A stretch of 64,000 nucleotides of DNA from Nitrospirillum sp034653355. GTDB lineage: Bacteria; Pseudomonadota; Alphaproteobacteria; Azospirillales; Azospirillaceae. The notes beneath the pieces are model-generated. The model had not been told where the DNA came from and did not search any database. It saw only the letters and a list, made by a program, of their open reading frames with translations. The first letter of the stretch is position 1; the number at the start of each line of letters is the position of its first letter. Shown here piece by piece: positions 22,199 to 31,527 of this stretch. The stretch is taken from contig NZ_JAYEER010000004.1 of assembly GCF_034653355.1 (NCBI RefSeq), positions 310,001-374,000 on the forward strand, read 5' to 3'. Made by a program: the position numbers and the translations under genes.

Positions 22199-22714
22199 AT
22201 GAGGTCTTGGGTCCACCCCTTCCTGGCCGTGACGGCCGTCCTTCCCGCCGCCTGCCAGCCGTCACCGGCACCCTTGACCTTCGACGGCCTGGGGCCCGTC
22301 CGCCTGGGCATGACGGTCGTCCAGGCGGAGTCGGCGTTGGACGTTCCCTTTCGTCCCATGGACCGGGCCCAGTCGGTGGACTGCTGGCTGATCGGCCGCG
22401 GCGACGGCAAGGACAAACAGGTCAGCTACATGGTGGAAAAGGGCCGGATCACCCGCATCGACGTTTTCGCCCCGCCGGGTGGGGAGGCGACCTTCCGGAC
22501 GGCCAAGGGAATCGGCGTGGGCGCCACGGAGGCGGCGGTGCTGAAGGCTTATGGTCCCGCGGTGGTGGTGCAGCCTCACGCCTATGAGGAGGGGCACTAT
22601 CTCCGGATCGAGGAGCGGGGGCGGGTCCTACTGTTCGAGACAGCCAATGGCCGGGTTACCCGCTTCCGCGCGGGCTTGCCCCCGGCCGTGGACTATATCG
22701 AAGGCTGCCTCTGA
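22199..22714 (+). CDS. Hypothetical exported protein, possible lipoprotein
   Basis: A 171-residue protein with an N-terminal hydrophobic leader ending PAACQ, a weak lipobox, so it may be lipidated. The mature part has two similar small modules (FDGLGPVRLGMTVVQAESAL and RTAKGIGVGATEAAVLKAYG), the pattern of SmpA/BamE-like or DUF1131-like repeats where a GMT/GAT turn precedes a helix. Start at 22199 is favoured by GGGAGAAGG upstream. Function unknown. Confidence 0.65.
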   Translation: MRSWVHPFLAVTAVLPAACQPSPAPLTFDGLGPVRLGMTVVQAESALDVPFRPMDRAQSVDCWLIGRGDGKDKQVSYMVEKGRITRIDVFAPPGGEATFRTAKGIGVGATEAAVLKAYGPAVVVQPHAYEEGHYLRIEERGRVLLFETANGRVTRFRAGLPPAVDYIEGCL

Positions 22715-22723
22715 CGCGGCCCC

Positions 22724-24324
22724 TTACTCCGCCAGCAGGATCGTGCGGGCGGGCACGGTCAGTTTGCGCAGGGTATTGCCGGCGTCGTCATTCTCGAACA
22801 GCAGCACGTCATACCCCCACAGGTTGGCCACATGCTGCAACACGGACTTCGCGTCCTCCTCCGCCAGCAGCACGCCGTTCTGCACCTTGTGCTCCAGGAT
22901 CAGGCGGCGGTCGCCGGCCAGGTCCACGTCGGTGATCTGGATGTCCGGATCCAGGGAGGAGAAGTCGTACTGCGCCGCCAGCTGCTGGCGCACCCGGCGG
23001 TAGCCGCGCTCGTCATGGATGGCGGCGACGCGATAGACGTTCTCATCGCTGTCGTCATGCAGGTGGAACATCCGCATCTTGCGCATCAGGTGCGGGCTCA
23101 GATACTGCAGGATGAAGCTCTCATCGCGGTAGTTGGCCCAAGCGTTGCGCAGGGCCGCCATGGCGTCGCCGCTACCGGCATAGCCGGGGAACCAGGCGCG
23201 GTCCTCCTCCGTGGGGTTGGTGGCGATGCGCTCGATGTCCTGCATCATGGCGAACCCCAGGGCATAGGGGTTGATGCCGGAATAGCGCGGGTCGTCGAAG
23301 GCCGGCTGGAACACCACGGCGGTGTGGGAGTGCAGGAACTCCATATAGGCGCCGTCGCTGATGCGACCCGTTTCGTGCAGGCGGGTCATGATGCGGTAGT
23401 GCGTGTAGGTGGCGCACCCCTCGTTCATCACCTTGGTCTGCCGCTGGGGGAGAAGTACTGCGCCACATGGCGGACGATGCGCAGCACCTCGCGCTGCCAA
23501 TTGGCCAGGCGCGGGGCCTTCTTCTCCAGAAAATAGAGGATGTTCTCTTCCGGCAGGTCCAGCAGGGCCCGGCGCCGCTCCTCGTCCGAGGGTGCCTTCT
23601 GGCCCTTCTTGGTGGGCACCGTGCGCCATAGGTCGTTGTACAGCTGGCGCTGCATCTCCTGCCGCTCCTGCTCCCGCCGGGCTTCGGACTGCAGGTCCAG
23701 GCGGCGCCGGGGATAGCGGTGGATGCCCTGGTTCATCAGGGCGTGGGCGGCGTCCAGCGTGCGTTCCACCAGCTGCTGGCCATAGCGTTCCTCGCACCGG
23801 GCGATATACGACTTGGCGAAGTCGAGATAGCCCAGGATGCCCTCGGCATCCGTCCACTGCTGGAACAGGTAGTTGTTCTTGAAGAAGTGGTTATGGCCGA
23901 ACGCCGCGTGGGCGATGACCAGCGCCTGCATGGTGATGGAGTTCTCCTCCATGATGTAGCTGATGCAGGGGCTGGAATTGATGACGATCTCATAGGCCAG
24001 GCCGCGCATGCCGCGGCGGTACATGGCCTCATCCCGGGCGAAATGCTTGCCGAAGGACCAGTGGCGGTACAGCAGGGGCATGCCGATGGAGGCGTAGGCG
24101 TCCAGCATCTGCTCGGACGTGATGACCTCGATCTGGTTGGGATAGACATCCAGGCCCAGCTCGCCCAGCGCGATCTCCTGAATGGCGTCGTGGCAGCGCT
24201 TGATGGTGTCGTAGTCCCAGTCGGCTCCGGTGTAGAGCAGGCGGCTGTCGTCCGGCGGCGGCGCTTTCTCCCCAGGTTCCGATCTCTTGGCAGGCTTCAG
24301 GCGTTCTGCGGGGGCAAGGGTCAA
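22724..24324 (-). pseudogene. SpoVR/YcgB family protein, frameshifted
   Basis: The third gene of the PrkA-YeaH-YcgB stress set. The upstream part (24324 to about 23450) has LYTGADWDYDTIKRCHDAIQ, the SpoVR start, and runs to VAQYFSP. The rest continues in another frame from QRQTKVMNEGCATYTHYRIM to the stop at 22724. Adding one base to the five-G run at 23446-23450 joins them into about 533 residues, the usual family length. SpoVR function is unclear; in E. coli the three genes are co-regulated in stationary phase. Its TTG start overlaps the yeaH stop (TTGA). The frameshift is in a homopolymer, so a sequencing error is likely. Confidence 0.85.
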
Positions 24325-25646
24325 GGTGTCGCCTCCTCCGACTGTTTCGCGCCATCGCGGGCGAACAGCTCACGGAATACCGGGTAGATTTCCCGCCGAT
24401 GGCGGACCTTCTTCATGACGAACGGCGTCTCGGTGCCGGTGACCTGCTTGTAGGTGCGCCACAAGTCGGTTTCGCGGGCATGGGTGGCGAAGCCCGCGGG
24501 CATGGCGTCGGGGTCGGACCCGACCTCGACATAGGCGTAGTACTGGCAGGCGGGCAGCAGGTCATGCTCCAGCAGGGCCGCCGTGCGGCCGCCGTCGCTG
24601 GTGGTGTTGTCGCCGTCCGAGGCCTGGGCGCCGTAGATGTTCCAGTCGGCGACGGGGTAGCGCTCCTTGATGATGCGCTTCATCTCCTCCAGCGCCGTCG
24701 ACACCATGGTGCCGCCGGTCTCGGTGGAATGGAAGAAGGTGTCCTCGTCCACCTCCTCCGCCTCATGGGTGTGGCGGATGAAGACCACCTCCACCTGCTT
24801 GTACCGGCGGGTGAGGAAGAGGTAGAGCAGCATGAAGAAGCGCTTGGCCAAGTCCTTCATATGCTCCGTCATCGAGCCCGAGACGTCCATCAGGCAGAAC
24901 ATCACCGCCTGGGCCGCCGGCTTGGGAATGGGCGTGAAGCGGTTGTAGCGGACGTCGATGGGGTCGATGTAGGGGATGCGCTTGGACCGCATCACCTGGC
25001 GTTCCAGCAGGCCCCGCAGTTCCATCAGCCGGTCCGGGTCCTTGCCCGGCTGGGCCTCCAGTTCCGCGATCTCCGCCTCCAGCGCCAGCATCTCCTCCGA
25101 CTTGGGGCGCTTCAGCGCGATGCGCCGCGACAGGCTGTTGCGCATGGTGCGCACCAGGTTGAGGTTGGTGGGCGAGCCGGAGGAGGAATAACCCGCGCGC
25201 TGCCACAGCACGGCGTCGGCCGCCTTCAGCTTGCGCTTGGCGAGGTCGGGCAGTTCCAGGTCCTCCATGAAGAGGTCCATGAACTCCTCCCGCGTCAGGA
25301 CGAAGCGGAACTCGTCCTCGCCCCCGCCGTCGGGGCTGCCATCCGTGCCGCGGCCGCCGCTCTGGCCGCTGGGCGGCTTGGCGATGGTGTCCCCCTCCAT
25401 GAACTCCTTGTTGCCGGGCACCACATGGTCGCGGATGCCGCCTTGGCCGGAGCGATGGAAGGTGGGTTCGGAAATGCCGCCGGTGGGGATGGAGATGTCG
25501 GCGCCGCTCTCCACGTCCTTGATGCGGCGGTTGCTTGAGGCGCCGTTCACAGCGCGCAGGATCTGTTCCTTGGCACGCCGGATGAAGCGCTGGCGGTTGG
25601 CCAGGCTCTTGCCCTTGGGATTGCTGCGGCGATCGACAATGATCAT
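24321..25646 (-). CDS. yeaH: YeaH/DUF444 family protein with von Willebrand A-type domain
   Basis: A 441-residue cytosolic protein, middle gene of the prkA-yeaH-spoVR operon. The start MIIVDRRSNPKGKSLANRQR is the family N-terminus. A metal-binding DxSxS site is present in FCLMDVSGSMTEHMK, with TGGT and ASDGDN downstream, so the C-terminal half is a VWA-like fold; the N-terminal half is basic and glycine-rich (GSPDGGGEDEF). It probably works with the PrkA kinase in starvation or nitrogen-stress signalling, but mechanism is unknown. A longer frame reaches 25721 without family similarity. A stable hairpin lies between prkA and this gene. Confidence 0.92.
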   Translation of the reverse strand: MIIVDRRSNPKGKSLANRQRFIRRAKEQILRAVNGASSNRRIKDVESGADISIPTGGISEPTFHRSGQGGIRDHVVPGNKEFMEGDTIAKPPSGQSGGRGTDGSPDGGGEDEFRFVLTREEFMDLFMEDLELPDLAKRKLKAADAVLWQRAGYSSSGSPTNLNLVRTMRNSLSRRIALKRPKSEEMLALEAEIAELEAQPGKDPDRLMELRGLLERQVMRSKRIPYIDPIDVRYNRFTPIPKPAAQAVMFCLMDVSGSMTEHMKDLAKRFFMLLYLFLTRRYKQVEVVFIRHTHEAEEVDEDTFFHSTETGGTMVSTALEEMKRIIKERYPVADWNIYGAQASDGDNTTSDGGRTAALLEHDLLPACQYYAYVEVGSDPDAMPAGFATHARETDLWRTYKQVTGTETPFVMKKVRHRREIYPVFRELFARDGAKQSEEATP

Positions 25647-25809
25647 CGACGACAAGGCATTACTCCCCGGTACCCCGGCCCCCGGGAACCGTACCGGCGG
25701 CGCCGGCGCCCCGGTACCCATGAAGGGGCCGGGCGGGAGAGCGCCACCGGCGGTCAGCCGGGCGGGGGTGGTGTCGGTTTCGCGTGTGAGCGCAGGGGGT
25801 CGCGGGATG

Positions 25810-25834
25810 GGGCCCGGCCGGTGAAGCCGGGCCC
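25810..25834 (-). terminator. Intercistronic hairpin after prkA
   Basis: GGGCCCGGC paired with GCCGGGCCC, seven-base loop, 10 bases after the prkA stop and about 165 before the yeaH start. It has no clear U-run and may act as an attenuator or mRNA-stabilising element that sets prkA expression above yeaH. Confidence 0.5.
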
Positions 25835-25844
25835 GGACTGCCCG

Positions 25845-27791
25845 TCAGCCCGCCTGCTTCACCCGCATGTACCACTCGACCAGCCGGCGCACCTGGCGCT
25901 CGGTATAGCCGCGATCCACCATGCGCTCGACGAACTCGTGGTGCTTCTTCTCCGTCTCGCCATCCTTCTTGCTGCCGAAGCTGATGACCGGCAGCAGCTC
26001 TTCCACCTGGCTGAACATACGCCGTTCGATGACCAACCGCAGCTTCTCATAAGATGTCCAGCTGGGGTTGCGGCCGGCATTGGCCGCCCGCGTCCGCAGC
26101 ACGAACTTCACGACCTCGTTGCGGAAGTCTTTCGGGTTGGCGATGCCCGCCGGCTTCTCGATCTTGGTCAGCTCCTGATTCAGCAGGTCCCGGTTCATCA
26201 GCTGGCCGGTATCGGGATCCTTGAAGTCCTGATCCTCGATCCAGGCGTCGGCGTAGTCGACATACCGGTCGAACAGGTTCTGGCCGTAATCGTGGTAGGA
26301 CTCGAGGTAGGCCTTCTGGATTTCATAGCCGATGAACTCCGCATAGCGCGGCGCCAGCTCGGCTTTGATGAATTCCAGGTAGCGCTTCTCCGTCTCATCC
26401 GGGAACTGCTCGCGGCGGATGGCCTGCTCCAGCACATACATGAGGTGCACCGGGTCGGCCGCCACCTCCACCGTGTCGTAGTTGAAGGTGCTGGCCAGTA
26501 CCTTGAAGGCGAAACGGGTGGAGATGCCGTTCATGCCCTCGTCCATGCCGGCGGCGTCCTTGTATTCCTGCAGGGTGCGGGCCTTGGGGTCCGTCTCCTT
26601 CAGGCTTTCGCCGTCATAGACGCGCATCTTGGAGAAGAGGTTGGAATTCTCGTGCTCCCGCAGGCGGGACAGCACGGTGAACCGGGCCAGCATCTCCATG
26701 GTGCCGGGGGCGCAGGGCGACTTCGCCAGCTCCGACCCGCCGATCAGCTTCTCATAGATGCGTTGCTCCTCGGTGACGCGCAGGCTGTATGGGACCTTGA
26801 CCACGCAGATGCGGTCGATGAAGGCCTCGTTGTTCTTGTTGTTCTTGAAGCTCTGCCACTCCGCCTCGTTGGAGTGCGCCATGATGACGCCGGTGAAGGG
26901 CAGGGCGCCGATGTTCTCGGTGCCGATGTAGTTGCCCTCCTGCGTGGCGGTCAGCAGGGGATGCAGCATCTTGATGGGCGCCTTGAACATCTCGACGAAT
27001 TCCAGCAGGCCCTGGTTCGCCCGGTTCAGGCCGCCGGAGTAGCTGTAGGCGTCGGGGTCGTTCTGCTGGAACATTTCCAGCTTGCGGATGTCGACCTTGC
27101 CCACCAGCGAGGAAATGTCCTGGTTGTTCTCATCGCCCGGCTCGGTCTTGGAGATGGCGATCTGGCGCAGGCGCGACGGGCGCAGCTTCACCACCCTGAA
27201 CCGGGTGATGTCGCCACCGAACTCATCCAGGCGCTTGATGGCCCAGGGGCTGACCAGACCGGTCAGGCGGCGGCGGGGAATGCCGTAGCGTTCCTCCAGC
27301 GCGTCGCCCATGGTGCTGGGATCGAACAGGCCCAGCGGGCTTTCGAACACCGGGCTCAATTGGTCGCCGGCCTTCAGCACGTAGATGGGCTGGTCTTCCA
27401 TCAGGGCCTTCAGGCGCTCGGCCAGCGAGGACTTGCCGCCGCCGACGGGACCCAGCAGGTAGAGGATCTGCTTGCGCTCCTCCAGGCCCTGGGCGGCATG
27501 GCGGAAGAAGCCGACGATGCGCTCGATCGTCTCCTCCATGCCGTAGAACTCGGCGAAGGCGGGATAGATCTTGATGGTTCGATTCATGAAGACGCGGGAC
27601 AGGCGGCTGTCCTTGGCGGTGTCCACCACCTCCGGCTCGCCGATGGCGGCCAGCAGGCGCTCCGGTGCGCTGGCGTACATCATCGGGTCGTCGCGGCACC
27701 CTTCCAGGTATTCCTGCAACGACATCGCCACCTCGCGGCGCGCCTCGTAGCTCTGGGCGAAGGTCGTGAACAGATCGGTCGACTTCGGCAT
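25845..27791 (-). CDS. prkA: PrkA family serine protein kinase (YeaG)
   Basis: A 648-residue protein: an AAA-type ATPase N-terminal part with Walker A GPVGGGKSS (near residue 113) and a C-terminal kinase-like domain (LRLVIERRMFSQVEELLPVI near the end). The family autophosphorylates and phosphorylates casein-like substrates; E. coli YeaG helps survival under nitrogen starvation. It heads the operon followed by yeaH and spoVR, all on the minus strand. An AAAGGGTG ribosome site precedes the ATG. Upstream lies an 800-base gap with the likely promoter and a folded element. Confidence 0.95.
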   Translation of the reverse strand: MPKSTDLFTTFAQSYEARREVAMSLQEYLEGCRDDPMMYASAPERLLAAIGEPEVVDTAKDSRLSRVFMNRTIKIYPAFAEFYGMEETIERIVGFFRHAAQGLEERKQILYLLGPVGGGKSSLAERLKALMEDQPIYVLKAGDQLSPVFESPLGLFDPSTMGDALEERYGIPRRRLTGLVSPWAIKRLDEFGGDITRFRVVKLRPSRLRQIAISKTEPGDENNQDISSLVGKVDIRKLEMFQQNDPDAYSYSGGLNRANQGLLEFVEMFKAPIKMLHPLLTATQEGNYIGTENIGALPFTGVIMAHSNEAEWQSFKNNKNNEAFIDRICVVKVPYSLRVTEEQRIYEKLIGGSELAKSPCAPGTMEMLARFTVLSRLREHENSNLFSKMRVYDGESLKETDPKARTLQEYKDAAGMDEGMNGISTRFAFKVLASTFNYDTVEVAADPVHLMYVLEQAIRREQFPDETEKRYLEFIKAELAPRYAEFIGYEIQKAYLESYHDYGQNLFDRYVDYADAWIEDQDFKDPDTGQLMNRDLLNQELTKIEKPAGIANPKDFRNEVVKFVLRTRAANAGRNPSWTSYEKLRLVIERRMFSQVEELLPVISFGSKKDGETEKKHHEFVERMVDRGYTERQVRRLVEWYMRVKQAG

Positions 27792-28589
27792 GGGTTCACC
27801 CTTTCAGAAGGATCACGCCTATCAGGCAACTCGACGGGCGGTCCCAACATGGCGGGACCGCGACGGCTCCACTCTCCCCGTTCCAACGGGGTACCAACCT
27901 CGTGACTGACGTTCCAGGAGAGGCAAGTTCCGTACCAGATGGCCCATCCCCATGGATCGCACCCCTGGACTCCACTCAAACACTCACCTGCCGTCCTTCG
28001 TTCTCCCTGTACCCGGATGCCTTGGGTCTTGATTTAGATATTGGTCGAAGATTGTGGTGACGTAAGGGCAATGCGGAAATTTTTCAGTGATAACCACATG
28101 TTGTGATGATGACCGCCGGGCTGCGGGCCTCATCCGTTCCACCTATCCCAAGAGCGCTGCCCACGATCCGGGCAGCCCTGTCCGCATATAAAACGGGCCC
28201 ATCCAGCGGCGCCCGGTGCCACACGTGCCTCCACCAGACGGCCTAGCCCAGGGGTGTCCCCGCAACCGGCGCGTCGGTGCAGTCATTATGCGTATTCCCT
28301 ATGATCAGGGTGAGCCACAAGGTCTCACCAAAGCGTTAACGCTGTGGACGGGAATACGTGTTTTTGGCCACTGCGGTCCATCTGCGCGGGACCGCTCGGC
28401 AGGTCCTCACCGGCCCTGGAAAACCCCTTAAGCCTCATTGCGGGCGGGTGGCTGGCTATAGGTAGATGCTAAACCACGATCCGGGCCTAGCGCTAGTCCC
28501 TCTGTCCATAAGGAGGACGATTTCGCGCCGATGCTGTCCGAAGGACGCTGGTGCCCGACATGTGGGCATTTGCCTGCGGAGAGGGCGGG
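27792..28589. other. Long intergenic region upstream of prkA
   Basis: Nearly 800 bases without a convincing gene. It must hold the prkA promoter, but I found no clear sigma-70, sigma-54 or EcfG site. It contains an inverted repeat GCTGCCC/GGGCAGC (about 28155-28175), a TATAAA at 28185-28190 and the three-stem element at 28288-28365. A 71-codon frame at 28216-28431 overlaps that element and lacks a ribosome site and coding bias. Confidence 0.5.
28288..28365 (+). ncRNA. Candidate structured RNA, three-way junction with terminator-like tail
   Basis: An outer stem pairs ATGCGTATTCCC (28288-28299) with GGGAATACGTGT (28350-28361, two G-U pairs). Inside are two hairpins: GGTGAGCC/GG-CTCACC (28309-28329, ACAA loop) and the palindrome AGCGTTAACGCT (28332-28343). 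TTTTT follows the outer stem on the plus strand. The shape suits a small RNA ending in its own terminator, or a regulatory fold in the prkA leader read on the other strand. No known family recognised. Confidence 0.35.
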
Positions 28590-29129
28590 TCAGGTCCCGG
28601 AGGGCTTATTTCCCAGGCCTTCCGTCGGTACCGTTTCCGGCACCGCCACGGCGTCGGGCGCGATGACCAGGGGCGGCCGGGCGCGGGGCGGCGGGGCAGG
28701 GTGGACCACATCGTCGCGGTAGGGCGCCAGCATGGCCAGGAAGCGGTTTTGCGCGGCGTAGGGGATGTGGTGCCCGTCCATGGCGTTCTGCAGCGCCCGC
28801 ACCAGGGCGTTGAATTCATGGTCGCCGATGCCGTAGCGGGCGTGGGCCATCCTCATGTCCATGCCCTGGTACTCACAGGGGCCGCCCAGGGTGGCGCAGA
28901 ACTGCGCCACCAGTTCCGCCTTGATGTGCGGGCGGTTGGCGTTGACGAAATAGGGATGCAGATCGGGATCGCGCATCATGCCGTCCATGAGGTCGTCCAC
29001 CAGGGACACCAGGCCCGGCTGGCCGCCAAAGGCCTGGTAAAGGTCGGGCGAGGGGCCGGAGGCGCAGCCGGGGAGCGGACCGGCCAGGGTGATCGCCAGC
29101 AGCAGGACGGCGGCGGAACGGCGCGTCAT
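28590..29129 (-). CDS. Group 1 truncated haemoglobin, exported lipoprotein
   Basis: A 179-residue protein. The leader LLLAITLAGPLPGC is a lipoprotein signal, so the globin is placed at the outer face of the inner membrane or in the outer membrane. The globin part (about residues 30-145) shows FGGQPGLVSLVDDLMDGM, HPYFVNANRPHIKAELVAQF and MAHARYGIGDHEFNALV with the proximal histidine. Truncated globins bind O2 or NO; an exported one may protect against NO or deliver oxygen. A proline-rich tail ends the protein. It follows the DUF3034 barrel by three bases, so both are co-transcribed. Confidence 0.88.
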   Translation of the reverse strand: MTRRSAAVLLLAITLAGPLPGCASGPSPDLYQAFGGQPGLVSLVDDLMDGMMRDPDLHPYFVNANRPHIKAELVAQFCATLGGPCEYQGMDMRMAHARYGIGDHEFNALVRALQNAMDGHHIPYAAQNRFLAMLAPYRDDVVHPAPPPRARPPLVIAPDAVAVPETVPTEGLGNKPSGT

Positions 29130-29132
29130 GGC

Positions 29133-30065
29133 TCAGAACCCCGCTTGCAGGGACAGGTAGACGGCGTTCTGCCGCGTGGGCGTCACAACCCGGCCCAAGT
29201 TCACATAGGCCAGGGTGAAGGCCAAATTCCTGCTGGGCAGCCAGGCGACGAAGGCGTCGTACCAGTCATCCTCCGGCGCGAGGCCGGGGGTCGCGCGGGC
29301 CAGCGTGTCGGGTTTCATGCGGTATTCCACGCCGGCCACCAGGGCGCGGTCCAGCAGCAGGGCGGCGCTGCCCTCCAGCTCGGCATGATAGTCGTCATCG
29401 GCACCGCCGAAACCGAGCAGGCCGGTCTGGTTGGCCTTGGTCAGGCGCACAGTGCCGCTCAACAGCAGGCTTTGCGCCAGCAACACCTTGGTGGCGCTGG
29501 CGTAAAGGTCCAGGCCAGTGTCGCTGCGGGCTCCCAACGCCTTCACCAGGCCGCCGCGGTTGTTGGACTTGTACTGCGCGCCCAGCGCCACCTGAGGCAT
29601 CCAGCTGTCCTGGCCATAGACGGCGTCACCCGCCACCCGCACCTTGACGCCGGCGACGGTGTCGGTGAAGGCGTAACCGTCGCCCAGGCCCAGGGCACCG
29701 CCAATGGCCTGGATGTCGAGGCGATTCTGGGCCACCGACAATTCCACGCGGTCCCACAGGCCGATCAGGGCGCCGTAGGCGTTCATGCCGTAATCGTGCG
29801 TGCGCACGGCGGTGAAGAAGGCGGTGGCGCCCACCTCTTCCCGCGTCTCCCCGCCGCCGATGACGGCCCAGGGCGTCAGGCCGCCGCCAGCGGCCCCCTC
29901 CACCTGCGTGACACCGCCGGTGGCGATCAGCTTGCCGCTGAAGGTCATGTCCTCCGGCCGGCTGACGGTGGCGGCGACGGCCGGCAGGCCCACCCCCATC
30001 AGCGCGGCGCCCGCCCACACGGCGACTCGGGATCGACGCCGCATTCCGGAAAACCACCCCACCAT
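29133..30065 (-). CDS. DUF3034 family outer-membrane protein
   Basis: About 310 residues. A signal peptide (VAVWAGAALMGVGLPAVAA) is followed by beta-rich sequence with family motifs (TFSGKLIATGGVTQVEGAAG, WAVIGGG) and a C-terminal strand ending SLQAGF, the outer-membrane barrel signature. Function is unknown. It precedes a lipoprotein-type truncated haemoglobin by three bases, so the pair may act together at the cell surface. The start at 30065 or 30044 gives a normal signal peptide; the frame is open to 30143. Confidence 0.83.
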   Translation of the reverse strand: MVGWFSGMRRRSRVAVWAGAALMGVGLPAVAATVSRPEDMTFSGKLIATGGVTQVEGAAGGGLTPWAVIGGGETREEVGATAFFTAVRTHDYGMNAYGALIGLWDRVELSVAQNRLDIQAIGGALGLGDGYAFTDTVAGVKVRVAGDAVYGQDSWMPQVALGAQYKSNNRGGLVKALGARSDTGLDLYASATKVLLAQSLLLSGTVRLTKANQTGLLGFGGADDDYHAELEGSAALLLDRALVAGVEYRMKPDTLARATPGLAPEDDWYDAFVAWLPSRNLAFTLAYVNLGRVVTPTRQNAVYLSLQAGF

Positions 30066-30192
30066 GCCCCAATCCTTGACTGGACCCATGCTGCGCCCCG
30101 CCCGGGATGGGGTGGCGGCGCGGGGGTAGATGGCGGGCTTCACGCCTTGATCAAGGCGGAGCTAGCCGAAAAGCGCGGGAGGCGGGATGGAC

Positions 30193-30903
30193 TCAGCGCT
30201 GCTTCGCGCCGAACAGGTTTTCTCGCGCCTTCTCATCTATGGTTTGCCCGGCGGGACGGGCCTTGTCCTTCAGCAGGTCCAGCCCGCGCTGCACGGCGGG
30301 GCGGGCGGCGACCGTGTCAATCCAGCGCTTCACATGGGGGAAGTCAGCCAAGTCGATCTCATAGCGGTCGTGCAGGCGCAGCCAGGGGAAGGTCGCCATA
30401 TCGGCGATGCCATAGTCGCCCGCCAGGAATTCCGTCTTGGCCAGCTGGGTGTTGGCCACGCGGATCAAGCGCCGCGCCTCGTTGGTGTAGCGGTCGATGC
30501 CGTACTGGATGCGCTCGGGCGCGTAGACGCGGAAATGGCCGGCCTGGCCGAACATGGGGCCCACGCCGCCCATCTGCCACATCAGCCATTGCACGTGGCC
30601 GTACCAGACGGCGGCGTCGGCCGGGCGGAACCGCCCCGTCTTCTCCGCCAGATAGATCAGGATGGCGCCGGATTCGAACAGCGACAGGGGCTGGCCGTTG
30701 GGGCCTTGGGGATCGACGATGGCCGGCATGCGGTTGTTGGGCGCGATCGCCAGGAAGTCCGGCTTGAACTGGTCGCCGGCGCCGATGTCCACCGGGTGCA
30801 CGACGTAGGGCAGGCCCATCTCCTCCAGCGCGATGGAGATCTTGTGGCCGTTGGGGGTGGGCCAGGCGTAAAGGGCGATGGCGTTGGGGGCGGTCTCGGT
30901 CAT
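30193..30903 (-). CDS. Glutathione S-transferase family, YfcG/YghU-like
   Basis: A 236-residue GST with an N-terminal thioredoxin-like domain (ALYAWPTPNGHKISIALEEM, NRMPAIVDPQG, LFESGAILIYLA) and an all-helical C-terminal domain (WLMWQMGGVGPMFGQAGHF). The TPNGHK motif and QMGGVGPMFGQ are typical of the Ure2p-like YfcG/YghU group, which reduce disulfides of glutathione-containing substrates rather than conjugate them. Cytosolic, stand-alone gene. Confidence 0.92.
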   Translation of the reverse strand: MTETAPNAIALYAWPTPNGHKISIALEEMGLPYVVHPVDIGAGDQFKPDFLAIAPNNRMPAIVDPQGPNGQPLSLFESGAILIYLAEKTGRFRPADAAVWYGHVQWLMWQMGGVGPMFGQAGHFRVYAPERIQYGIDRYTNEARRLIRVANTQLAKTEFLAGDYGIADMATFPWLRLHDRYEIDLADFPHVKRWIDTVAARPAVQRGLDLLKDKARPAGQTIDEKARENLFGAKQR

Positions 30904-30953
30904 GGCGGCGGCTTTCGCTGGAGGGGAAGGGGCAGCCTTCCGAAATGGTTAAC

Positions 30954-30983
30954 GGGCCGCTGCGATGGTCGTCACAGCGGCCC
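30954..30983 (-). terminator. Hairpin terminator after the CBS gene
   Basis: GGGCCGCTG pairs with CAGCGGCCC around a 12-base loop, between the CBS-domain gene and the GST gene on the minus strand. The stem continues into AA/TT toward the GST start. Confidence 0.5.
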
Positions 30984-31089
30984 GCTCATCCCCTTGGGCC
31001 CTTGGGCGGGGCCCTCTTCAAACCGGGCACAGCTCCTCCGCTTCCCCGGCGCGTCGGCGCGGGGTGATGCATCGCGGATGACGCGCCCG

Positions 31090-31527
31090 TCAGAAGCCGC
31101 CGGCCACGTAGACCCGCAAGCTTTCGACCTCGCTGGTGGCCTCCTCCAGGCGGTGTTTCACCACGTCGCCGATGCTGATGAAGCCCACCAGCCGTCCACC
31201 TTCCATCACCGGCATGTGGCGGAACCGACCTTCCGTCATGCGGGTCATGATGGAGGAGACGCTGTCGCCCGGGTTGCAAGACACCACCTTGCGGGTCATC
31301 AGTTCCGACACGCTCTGGTTCAACACGGCAGGGCCGTGGGTCGCCAGACCGCGCACGATGTCGCGTTCCGAGATGATGCCGGCCACGCCGCCGCCCGGCT
31401 CGAGAACCAGCACGGCGCCGATGCGGTGGGCCGCCAGCAGGGCCGCCACCGTTTCGATGGTGTCGCCCGGCTTGGCGCTGATGATGCTGCTGCTGTCCTT
31501 ATGCTTCAGGATACCGGAAACATGCAT
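31090..31527 (-). CDS. Tandem CBS-domain protein
   Basis: A 145-residue protein made of two CBS motifs: first about 8-65 (GDTIETVAALLAAHRIGAVL, GIISERDIVRGLA), second about 75-135 (VSELMTRKVVSCNPGDSVSS, HMPVMEGGRLVGFISIGDVV). Such stand-alone pairs bind adenine nucleotides and act as energy sensors for partner proteins. No partner is adjacent. It ends in a hairpin terminator. Confidence 0.92.
   Translation of the reverse strand: MHVSGILKHKDSSSIISAKPGDTIETVAALLAAHRIGAVLVLEPGGGVAGIISERDIVRGLATHGPAVLNQSVSELMTRKVVSCNPGDSVSSIMTRMTEGRFRHMPVMEGGRLVGFISIGDVVKHRLEEATSEVESLRVYVAGGF

Noticed and set aside
27792..28200. EcfG-type or RpoN promoter for prkA
   Set aside because: GGAAC occurs several times on the minus strand near 27874, 27920 and 28135 but no CGTT follows at 16-17 bases, and no GG-N10-GC sigma-54 pair was found.
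28216..28431. A 71-codon open frame upstream of prkA
   Set aside because: It overlaps the folded element, lacks a ribosome site and shows no coding bias.
28551..30767. A 738-codon plus-strand open frame opposite the haemoglobin and DUF3034 genes
   Set aside because: Shadow of well-recognised minus-strand genes with low-complexity composition.
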